The position numbers and the translations under genes were made by a program. Shown piece after piece: positions 7,781 to 14,150 of a DNA stretch of 14,929 nt. The notes beneath the pieces are model-generated. The model searched no databases. It was not told the DNA's origin and saw nothing but the letters and a program-made list of their open reading frames with translations. The DNA is taken from the NCBI GenBank assembly GCA_947594335.1, contig CANQEC010000037.1:1-14929 (forward strand), in the 5' to 3' direction. Each line of letters begins with the position of its first letter. Within the stretch, counting starts at the first letter, position 1. The DNA comes from an uncultured Lachnospiraceae bacterium. GTDB taxonomy: Bacteria; Bacillota; Clostridia; Lachnospirales; Lachnospiraceae.

Positions 7781-7860
7781 GTTTTTGGGTTTCGGCGTCA
7801 TGCTTTTCCAGGAACCTTTAACGCATGACCTTTCGGCCCTGTCCTTTTCATCTTAGTATA
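7781..7860 (-). promoter_or_regulatory. Putative cobO promoter -10 and structured leader
   Basis: On the minus strand, TATACT (AGTATA at 7855-7860 on +) could be a -10 box; no good -35 is seen at normal spacing. The inferred leader of about 90 nt can fold: a 7-bp stem GTCATGC/GCATGAC (7797-7803 with 7823-7829) with a 19-nt loop, a small GGCC-GAAA-GGT hairpin beside it, and an outer GGG/CCC (7787-7789 with 7837-7839). I could not find the conserved core of the cobalamin riboswitch, so no riboswitch class is assigned. Confidence 0.3.
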
Positions 7861-7904
7861 CAAGCGCGAAAAAATCAAGAAATCCCTTTGTTTCGTAATC
7901 CCGG

Positions 7905-7933
7905 TTGACTCTTTCTCCCATACATTATAAAAT
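7905..7933 (+). promoter_or_regulatory. SigmaA-type promoter for the serine hydrolase gene
   Basis: TTGACT (7905-7910) and TAAAAT (7928-7933) are separated by exactly 17 bp, each one base from consensus. This places transcription start near 7940, giving a leader of about 50 nt before the ATG at 7990. Confidence 0.75.
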
Positions 7934-7989
7934 ATACGGGGAAAACAGGGATACTTTCATCTGATGAGCCTGACAGGAGAGGACGCAGT

Positions 7990-9120
7990 ATGGGTAAATT
8001 TGAAAAAATATGGGATGAGATAAAGGAAAACTGCCAGGGGAAAAAGCTGGAGCTTTTCCTGCTGTTTTTGTTTATAATCGCAGCAGCCGGACTGAGTATG
8101 GATGATATCACGGCGGCACGTGCCGTCTCGGAGACGGCTGCCAGGCCGCAGGCGGAAACGGAGACGGAACCGGCAGATACGGAGCAGGAGACGGAGTTTT
8201 TTGAGGACACGGAAACGGAATCCCCAAACATGCAGGAGGATATGACAGAGGCGGATACAAAAGCGGAGACGGAAACGGATGCAGATCTACAGGAAATTCT
8301 GGACGACTCCTTTGAATACCGCACGATCCGGGATACAAGGGAGCTTCCCGGATACAGGCTGACATCCCCTCCGGAGGGATATGCCGGATTCAAACCGGAG
8401 CTGAAGGAGCTTCTGGAGAAGAGTGTGGCGGAATATGACGGCGACTGGTCCGTGTATGCAAAGAATCTGTCCACGGGGGAGGAAGCCGTCGTGAACGACA
8501 GTCCGATGAAGTCCGCAAGTGTGATGAAGCTGTTCATCATGGGGGCGGTGTACAAGGCGTTTGAGAGCGGAGAGCTTGAGCGCACCGACGAGATCATGGC
8601 CCTGATGGGAGATATGATCTCCTACAGCGACAATTCGGATTCCAACCGTCTTCTCTATTATCTGGGAGATTCGGACTATGCGAGAGGGATCGGAAAAGTA
8701 AATGAGTTTATCAGCGAGTACGGATTCAGCCCCATGACGGTGGAGTACAACGGCTTTAACGATCCTGAGACAAACACGCGGTCGGACAGCTTCAATCAGG
8801 TGACGGCCAGGGACTGCGGGAGGCTTCTTGAGGAGATTTATCACAGGGAGCTGGTGAACCGCAGAGTCAGCAACGAGATCGAGCAGATGATGCTGAATCA
8901 GAATACGAGGTATAAAATACCCGCGGGACTTCCGGAAGGCGTTTCATGCGGCAACAAGTCAGGGGAGATGGATACGACGGAGAATGATGCCGCAATCATT
9001 TACGGGGATAAATGTGACTACATACTGGTGGTCCTGTCGAGCGACTGGGGAAACAAGGACGAAGCGATCTCGCGGATCCGTTCCGTGTCCTCCCAGGTAT
9101 ACGAATATTTTGAGCGGTAA
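7990..9120 (+). CDS. Membrane-anchored serine hydrolase, class A beta-lactamase/PBP-like fold
   Basis: 376 aa. A short cytoplasmic tail is followed by one hydrophobic segment (about 20-36, LELFLLFLFIIAAAG) that probably anchors the protein with its C-terminus outside. A Glu/Thr-rich linker (about 52-105) follows, then a penicillin-recognising domain. All three family motifs are visible: S177-V-M-K180 (SxxK, nucleophile Ser177), S213-D-N215 (SDN) and K323-S-G325 (the KTG box as KSG). I do not see an ExxLN omega-loop motif in the stretch after SDN (VEYNGFNDPETNTRSDSF), so efficient beta-lactam hydrolysis is doubtful. A peptidoglycan-related peptidase, esterase or beta-lactam-binding role is equally possible. 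The start has AGGAGAGG seven bases upstream. It has its own promoter and diverges from cobO. The family call is firm; the substrate is unknown. Confidence 0.85.
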   Translation: MGKFEKIWDEIKENCQGKKLELFLLFLFIIAAAGLSMDDITAARAVSETAARPQAETETEPADTEQETEFFEDTETESPNMQEDMTEADTKAETETDADLQEILDDSFEYRTIRDTRELPGYRLTSPPEGYAGFKPELKELLEKSVAEYDGDWSVYAKNLSTGEEAVVNDSPMKSASVMKLFIMGAVYKAFESGELERTDEIMALMGDMISYSDNSDSNRLLYYLGDSDYARGIGKVNEFISEYGFSPMTVEYNGFNDPETNTRSDSFNQVTARDCGRLLEEIYHRELVNRRVSNEIEQMMLNQNTRYKIPAGLPEGVSCGNKSGEMDTTENDAAIIYGDKCDYILVVLSSDWGNKDEAISRIRSVSSQVYEYFER

Positions 9121-9143
9121 AAGCTTTTTTTGACAGGTTGTTT

Positions 9144-9172
9144 TTGACAACAAAATTCAGGTATGGTACACT
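9144..9172 (+). promoter_or_regulatory. Extended -10 promoter for the TPR/ATPase gene
   Basis: TTGACA (9144-9149, perfect -35) lies 17 bp from TACACT (9167-9172). The -10 is preceded by TGG, the extended -10 signature. Transcription would start near 9179, giving a leader of about 90 nt before the coding start. No terminator separates this from the preceding gene, apart from the short AAAAGCTTTT palindrome at 9119-9128. Confidence 0.8.
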
Positions 9173-9271
9173 GAAAATAAATATACATTCTGTTTTGGGC
9201 GGACGGCTGTCTTTCGCGCGGAACAGGCTTTTGAGATAAAACAGGGATATATATAATACGGGGTGAATGAA

Positions 9272-11854
9272 GTGGACAAATACGAATACAACCTGAAGCT
9301 TGAGGAAATTGACAAGCTGGTTGACCAGAGGGATTATGAGGAGGCCGCGAGGCTGGCGGACACCATTGACTGGAAGCGCGTAAGAAACGTCAGGACGCTC
9401 TGCCTGGTCAGTGAGATCTATGAGGCTGCGGGAAGACCGGAGGACAGCAAGACTCTGCTGGAGAGGGCGTACAGACGTTCCCCGGTGGGGCGTACGGTTC
9501 TTTACCGCCTTGTGGAGGTTACGATTCTGCTTCGCCAGTACGACGAGGCGATGGAATATTACACCGAGTACATAAATGTCGCGCCGAACGACACCAACCG
9601 TTTTATCCTGAAATACAGGATCTGCCGCGGACGGGGGGATTCCCCGGAGGAACTGATCCCGATTCTGGAAGAGTATGCCAGCCTGGAATATACGGAGCAG
9701 TGGACCTATGAACTCGCGAAGCTGTATCAGCAGGCGGGGCAGATACAGAAATGTCTCGCCATGTGCGACGATCTTGTGCTTTGGTTCCACAGCGGCAAAT
9801 ATGTGATCAAGGCCCTGGAGCTGAAGAAAAAATACGCGAGGCTTACCCCCAAGCAGGAGGAGATATACAATGAGCAGTTTGTCCGGCCCGTGGATACTCC
9901 CGAAAAGGAGGAGCAGCCGGACGGGGCGGACGACATGCTGACGTCGGTAGCGTCGGAAGTAAACAGCGAGGTGATCGCCGCGACGATCATCGCCTCGACA
10001 GAAAAGGAGATCGCGGGCGAGGTCGCGGCCCACAAGGCGGAGCTTGAACAGGCAGAACTTGAGCAGACGGAGCTTGAGCAGGCGGAGCCGGATCAGGAGG
10101 AGCGAAAAGCAGAGGAAAACGACAGGCCGGCTGCTGCGGACGGCGGGGAGTCGCAGGAGGAGCTTGATCTGCAGGCAGAGCTGGCGAAGAGTATGCGCGA
10201 GATCATTGCCGGGGTGGCGAAGCGCTCCGAAGAACCGGAGGAACAGGAGGAGGAAGAAGAGCCGGAAGAGCCCGTGGCTCCGAAGGAGCTTGAATCCATT
10301 CCGCAGGCGGAGCCGTCCGGGGAGCCGGAATATGGGGAAGGAAAGCTCTCCATTGACGATATCCTTCTCTCGATGGGAGAAAAGGGAAGAGCGCTTGCGC
10401 AGAGCGCCCGCAGCGCGCAGGAGAGTGTGGATGAAAGCGGACTGACAGGCGCGCAGAAGGAGGCGCTGCAGTATTCCAGCAATCCGGAGAAGTCTCTGGC
10501 AAACAAGAGATCGCTTCCCACGTACGAGGAGCCGAAAGAAAAGGATGACGAAGAAGAAAAAGAGGATTTTCAGAATACGCGGCGCAGAGATTATTCAAGG
10601 GAAGAGCTCAGGGAAGGAATTTTAAAAGAAAAGACGATCCGTGTTCCGACGGATAAGATTGCGAGCCTCCACGCGAGATACGGCGTCGGGGAACTCTGGG
10701 AGGAGCAGGCGCGCCTGATGCGCGAATCCGAAGAGGAGTTTTATAAAGCCGGATCAAAAGGCGGCGCGGTATACAGGGCGGAGAAATCCGGCATGGAAGT
10801 CCGCGAATATGAGGAAGATGAATATTATGAGGTAGATGATCCGGATGAGATATATGAAATGCCGGAAGAAGCTGCCGGGGAGCCCGAAGAGGAAATAATC
10901 GAAGGGACGGGCAGGGAGCTTTTGGAGGAACCGTATACGAAAGACGGCCCTGCAGAATCGGAGGAGATCTTTGCGAAGGACGCAGGGTCAGAGACAGAAA
11001 AGCCGGAAGATACCGGGGAAGACGGCGCTGCTTTGACCGGGGAGGAAAATTCCGAAACGAAGGAGAAGGAGGAAGGCAGAAAAACCGGCCCGAAAAAGGA
11101 AGGCCCGCTGCTGCCGGATCACATACGGGGATTTTTCGAAGGATTTACGGAGATCGAGGGGCTGGAACAGCAGATCGCCAACGCTGTGCTGCAGGCTGCG
11201 GGAAACGGGGGCGACAGGACTTCCAGGACAGGAAATATCCTGATTTTCGGTCCGCACGGCTCGGGAAAGACGACGCTGGCTGTGAATATCGCCAGGGCGA
11301 TCGCGCAGGACCGCGGCAGCGATACGCTGAAGCTTGCGAAGATCTATGCCGCTGATTTTAACCGCAAGGATATTGCGGCTACGGTTGCCAGAATTGCGGG
11401 CGGCACGCTGATCATCGAGGAGGCGGGCGATCTGGATCCGAACGCCATTGAGCAACTTACGACGGCGATGGAATTTCGGACGGACGGGATGCTGGTGATC
11501 CTGGAGGATGAGCAGCAGTATATCCACGATCTTCTGATGAGCCATCCGAGATTTACGATGAAGTTTACCGCGCAGATCTACTTGCCGGTCTACACGGCGC
11601 AGGAACTGGTCATGTTCGCCCAGCTCTATGCGGACAGCCAGGACTACGTGATCAGCGAAGAGGGCCGGGAGGTTCTGTACGATAAGATCTCGTCGGTCGC
11701 GGAACAGGGGAACAACGTTTCGATCGCAAACGTGACGGAGCTCGTCAGCCATGCGATCAGCAGATCCAACAAGCTGCTGAGGAAGATGGTGATGGGCAGA
11801 AAGCGCTACGATGAGAATGATTTCATCATATTGTACGCGAAAGATTTCAAATAA
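9272..11854 (+). CDS. TPR-domain / acidic linker / AAA-like P-loop ATPase protein of unknown function
   Basis: 860 aa from the GTG at 9272. I prefer this start because GGGGTGA (9260-9266) lies five bases upstream; an in-frame GTG at 9263 would sit inside that site. Residues 1 to about 195 form alpha-helical TPR-like repeats (for example YEEAARLADTIDW, YDEAMEYYTEYINVAP, WTYELAKLYQQAG). About 205-615 is a low-complexity, strongly Glu-rich linker, predicted disordered, with islands that look ordered (LSIDDILLSMGEKG, TDKIASLHARYGVGELWEEQA). From about 615 a P-loop ATPase domain follows: Walker A GPHGSGKT (660-667, K666), a Walker-B-like GTLIIEE (E716-E717), and LLMSHPRFTMKF, reminiscent of the sensor/arginine region of CbbX/SpoVK-type AAA proteins. 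No membrane segment or signal peptide. I recall similar TPR/AAA proteins from Lachnospiraceae but know no assigned function. The next gene starts 41 nt downstream and is probably co-transcribed. Confidence 0.85.
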   Translation: MDKYEYNLKLEEIDKLVDQRDYEEAARLADTIDWKRVRNVRTLCLVSEIYEAAGRPEDSKTLLERAYRRSPVGRTVLYRLVEVTILLRQYDEAMEYYTEYINVAPNDTNRFILKYRICRGRGDSPEELIPILEEYASLEYTEQWTYELAKLYQQAGQIQKCLAMCDDLVLWFHSGKYVIKALELKKKYARLTPKQEEIYNEQFVRPVDTPEKEEQPDGADDMLTSVASEVNSEVIAATIIASTEKEIAGEVAAHKAELEQAELEQTELEQAEPDQEERKAEENDRPAAADGGESQEELDLQAELAKSMREIIAGVAKRSEEPEEQEEEEEPEEPVAPKELESIPQAEPSGEPEYGEGKLSIDDILLSMGEKGRALAQSARSAQESVDESGLTGAQKEALQYSSNPEKSLANKRSLPTYEEPKEKDDEEEKEDFQNTRRRDYSREELREGILKEKTIRVPTDKIASLHARYGVGELWEEQARLMRESEEEFYKAGSKGGAVYRAEKSGMEVREYEEDEYYEVDDPDEIYEMPEEAAGEPEEEIIEGTGRELLEEPYTKDGPAESEEIFAKDAGSETEKPEDTGEDGAALTGEENSETKEKEEGRKTGPKKEGPLLPDHIRGFFEGFTEIEGLEQQIANAVLQAAGNGGDRTSRTGNILIFGPHGSGKTTLAVNIARAIAQDRGSDTLKLAKIYAADFNRKDIAATVARIAGGTLIIEEAGDLDPNAIEQLTTAMEFRTDGMLVILEDEQQYIHDLLMSHPRFTMKFTAQIYLPVYTAQELVMFAQLYADSQDYVISEEGREVLYDKISSVAEQGNNVSIANVTELVSHAISRSNKLLRKMVMGRKRYDENDFIILYAKDFK
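10037..10096 (+). repeat. Four tandem 15-bp units inside the acidic linker
   Basis: In-frame 15-bp repeats encode AELEQ, AELEQ, TELEQ and AEPDQ (units at 10037, 10052, 10067, 10082). They lengthen the Glu-rich linker without shifting frame, as expected for slippage in a flexible spacer or a short coiled segment. Confidence 0.8.
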
Positions 11855-11895
11855 CAGACGGCAGCAGACTATAGTCAGAAATGGAGGGACAGCAT

Positions 11896-12507
11896 ATGGA
11901 AAAAAAGACAATAATCACGATAGGGCGGCAGTTCGGAAGCGGAGGCCATGAAATCGGGGCAAAGCTTGCCGAGAAACTCGGGATTAAATTCTATGACAAG
12001 GATCTGATCAAGATCATGGCAAAAAAGAGCGGTCTCTGCGAGAAGGTACTCGAGAGCTATGATGAAAAACCGATGAACAGTCTTCTGTATTCCATTGTTA
12101 TGGATGTCTATCCCTCGGTGATGTATTCCGGTCCGACGATCGATCAGCAGATCTATCAGGCATGCTATGACGCGATCCGTCATGTGGCGGACGAGGGCTC
12201 CTGTGTAATCGTAGGCCGGTGTGCGGATTACATTCTGAGAGATCAGGAAGGGTTGTTCAGCCTGTTCATACATGCGAACGAAGAATTCCGGCGCGGCCGC
12301 ATCAAAGAGGAATACAAGGTTACGGACAGCAAAGCGCAGGAGATGATGATGAAGACGGACAAGAAGCGTTCCAGCTACTATAATTTCCAGTCGGAAAAGA
12401 AATGGGGCGTGGCCGCCAGTTATGATCTCTGCCTCGACAGCAGTATTCTCGGTATCGATAAATCAGTGGATCTGCTGCTCGATTATCTGCGTTATAAAGA
12501 GCAGTGA
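11896..12507 (+). CDS. Cytidylate kinase-like family protein
   Basis: 203 aa from the ATG at 11896, chosen because GGAGGG (11883-11888) lies seven bases upstream; an in-frame ATG at 11881 would have no site and would overlap it. The N-terminus IITIGRQFGSGGHEIGAKLAEKLGIKFYD resembles cytidylate-kinase-like proteins, in which GRxxGSGG takes the place of a standard GxxxxGK[ST] P-loop. Other family-like stretches are SCVIVGRCADYIL (102-114), a basic segment FRRGRIKEEY (131-140) that may act as a lid, and KTDKKRSSYY (153-162). The lack of a P-loop lysine makes true CMP kinase activity uncertain, and the phosphate acceptor is unknown. It follows the TPR/ATPase gene by 41 nt with no terminator between, so a shared transcript is likely. 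Confidence 0.85.
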   Translation: MEKKTIITIGRQFGSGGHEIGAKLAEKLGIKFYDKDLIKIMAKKSGLCEKVLESYDEKPMNSLLYSIVMDVYPSVMYSGPTIDQQIYQACYDAIRHVADEGSCVIVGRCADYILRDQEGLFSLFIHANEEFRRGRIKEEYKVTDSKAQEMMMKTDKKRSSYYNFQSEKKWGVAASYDLCLDSSILGIDKSVDLLLDYLRYKEQ

Positions 12508-12560
12508 CGTTCCGCTGAAGAAGGAGAACGAAAGGCTGCTGAATATGGAATTTGGAATTG

Positions 12561-12615
12561 GATTTGCCGGGGGCTGCGAAAGCAGCTTCCGGTGAATTTT
12601 GCTCCAGGAGCAAAA
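12561..12615 (+). other. Tandem hairpins in the 283-nt gap before pepT; possible weak terminator
   Basis: An 11-bp stem (12567-12577 with 12582-12592, two G-U pairs) closes a GAAA tetraloop and is followed by TGAATTTT. Overlapping those Ts is a second inverted repeat, TTTTGCTCC-A-GGAGCAAAA (12597-12615). The first could terminate the upstream operon weakly; the second could compete with it or block it. The rest of 12508-12790 holds no gene I can support and no clear promoter: TATTAT at 12749-12754 lacks a matching -35. Confidence 0.45.
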
Positions 12616-12790
12616 CCAGGGAAACACGCGCGGGGACGGACGTTTTGAGGCTGCGCGCCGGGATTCGGACGGTCTGCTGCGGGAAACAGGAAGCGGCCGT
12701 TTCGGGACTGTGCGCAGGGCTCAGGTGAATACGGTGCGGTTCCGCGGGTATTATAAAGGGAAGTACAAAAGTACAGAAAGGGGACGAAGT

Positions 12791-14014
12791 ATGAAAGTAT
12801 TGGACCGTTTTTTGAATTATGTGAAAATTTATACGACAAGTGATCATGAAAGTATTACGGTGCCTTCCACACAGCGCCAGTTTGATCTGGCGCACCTGCT
12901 GGTGAAGGAGATGAAGGGGATTGGGATCGCGGACGCGCGGGTCGATGAGAACTGCTATGTCTATGGGACGATCCCGGCATCCGAGGGATGCGGGGATTGT
13001 ATCTCTCTCGGACTGATCGCTCATATGGATACGGCGCCGGACGCGTGCGGCGAGGGCGTCAGCCCGCAGGTGATCCGCGATTATGACGGAAAGGATGTCA
13101 CGCTTGGGACAAGCGGCCATGTGCTCTCAACGGACAAGTTTCCGCATCTGAAAAAGATGAAGGGATGTACGCTTGTGACGACGGACGGGACAACGCTGCT
13201 CGGGGCGGACGACAAGGCAGGGATCGCGGAGATCATGACCGCGGCGGAGCAGCTGCTGACAGGGGAGATCCCGCACGGAAAGATCTGCATCTGCTTTACC
13301 TCCGATGAGGAGATCGGCGGAGGCGCGCGCCATCTCGATGTCGAAAAGTTCGGGGCGGATTACGCCTACACGCTGGACGGAGGAGCCGAGACGGAGATTG
13401 TCTATGAGAATTTCAATGCCTGCTCGGCGGTCTTTGAAGTTGACGGCTTCAATATTCATCCGGGAGATTCAAAAGACAAGATGATCAATGCCGCTCTTGT
13501 GGCGATGGAGATCAACGCCATGCTCCCGGCCTGCGATACCCCGGCGCATACGGAGATGTACGAGGGTTTCTATCATCTGACGGACATGTCCGGCAATGTG
13601 GAGCACGCCAGACTGCATTATATTGTGAGAGATCATGATTTTGGCAGCTTTGAGGCGCGCAAAAGAACGCTTCTTCATATTGAAAAGACAATGAACGAGC
13701 GGTACGGCGCCGGTACAGTGAAGCTGCGCCTTACAGACGAATACCGCAATATGGTGGAAAAGATCAGGCCGTGCATGCACCTGATCGACAATGTGAAGGA
13801 GGTCATACGCGGGATGGGGCTTGAACCTGACAGTTCGCCGGTGCGCGGCGGAACGGACGGCGCGCAGCTTTCCTTTAGAGGACTTCCATGTCCGAATCTC
13901 GGCACAGGCGGACACGCGGCGCACGGACCGTACGAGCATGTCACCGAGGAGGGAATGGAGCGCGTGGTGAAGATCGTTCTCGGGATCATAAGGAAGTACG
14001 CGGCAGGCTGCTGA
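12791..14014 (+). CDS. pepT: Peptidase T (tripeptide aminopeptidase)
   Basis: Zinc aminopeptidase of the M20 family that releases the N-terminal residue of tripeptides; cytoplasmic. 407 aa, against 408 for E. coli PepT. Metal and catalytic residues sit at the PepT positions: H78 and D80 in HMDTAPD, D140 in LGADDKAG, E173-E174 in SDEEIGGG, D196 in TLDGG and H378 in HAAHGPYE. The conserved RGGTDGAQLS (352-361), typical of PepT, is also present, and the N-terminus MKVLDRFLNYV matches the family start. The ATG at 12791 has AAAGGGG seven bases upstream. The reading frame stays open upstream to a TTG at 12599, but that extension has no family similarity and no binding site. The gene appears monocistronic; no convincing terminator is seen after it. 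Confidence 0.96.
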   Translation: MKVLDRFLNYVKIYTTSDHESITVPSTQRQFDLAHLLVKEMKGIGIADARVDENCYVYGTIPASEGCGDCISLGLIAHMDTAPDACGEGVSPQVIRDYDGKDVTLGTSGHVLSTDKFPHLKKMKGCTLVTTDGTTLLGADDKAGIAEIMTAAEQLLTGEIPHGKICICFTSDEEIGGGARHLDVEKFGADYAYTLDGGAETEIVYENFNACSAVFEVDGFNIHPGDSKDKMINAALVAMEINAMLPACDTPAHTEMYEGFYHLTDMSGNVEHARLHYIVRDHDFGSFEARKRTLLHIEKTMNERYGAGTVKLRLTDEYRNMVEKIRPCMHLIDNVKEVIRGMGLEPDSSPVRGGTDGAQLSFRGLPCPNLGTGGHAAHGPYEHVTEEGMERVVKIVLGIIRKYAAGC

Positions 14015-14069
14015 GCCGTATTCTGCGCATAAGTTACAGGAATCTTTTGGAAGCAGGATCATGGTTTTG

Positions 14070-14101
14070 TTGAAATAAAAGGAATTGTGTGGTAGTATAA
14101 T
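14070..14101 (+). promoter_or_regulatory. Probable promoter for the ABC permease gene
   Basis: A perfect -10 box TATAAT is at 14096-14101. The best -35 candidate, TTGAAA (14070-14075), is 20 bp away, which is longer than ideal, so the -35 is uncertain. The start would fall near 14108, leaving a leader of about 43 nt that contains GGAGGAGG just before the ATG. Confidence 0.5.
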
Positions 14102-14150
14102 GTGCAGTCGGGAAAGCCCGGCGAATCTCTGACAGTCTGGAGGAGGCTTT

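Noticed and set aside
6963..7856. A 297-aa + strand frame spanning the end of LTA synthase copy 2, the terminator, the repeat and cobO
   Set aside because: It crosses a perfect terminator and runs antisense through cobO; no binding site or family similarity.
7764..7860. A cobalamin riboswitch upstream of cobO
   Set aside because: The leader is too short and lacks the conserved core sequences; only generic stems are visible.
9252..9257. A perfect TATAAT just upstream of the TPR/ATPase gene
   Set aside because: The nearest -35-like TTGAGA is only 15 bp away, and a start from it would fall inside the ribosome binding site; the extended -10 promoter at 9144-9172 fits better.
10093..10598. Ser-rich minus-strand frames opposite the acidic linker
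   Set aside because: GAG/GAA-rich coding sequence reads as Ser/Leu-rich on the other strand; composition artefact.
12711..12726. Short similarity of TGCGCAGGGCTCAGG to the start of the ~92-nt repeat at 4546
   Set aside because: Only about 15 bases with one insertion and no match beyond; not enough to call a third copy.
12599..12790. An N-terminal extension of pepT from a TTG at 12599
   Set aside because: The 64 extra residues are Arg/Gly-rich with no similarity to peptidase T, while the ATG at 12791 matches the family start and has AAAGGGG in front.
12492..12839. A 115-aa minus-strand frame in the gap before pepT
   Set aside because: Overlaps both flanking genes, has no recognisable domain, and covers hairpin-rich intergenic sequence; at most a by-product of a repeat element.
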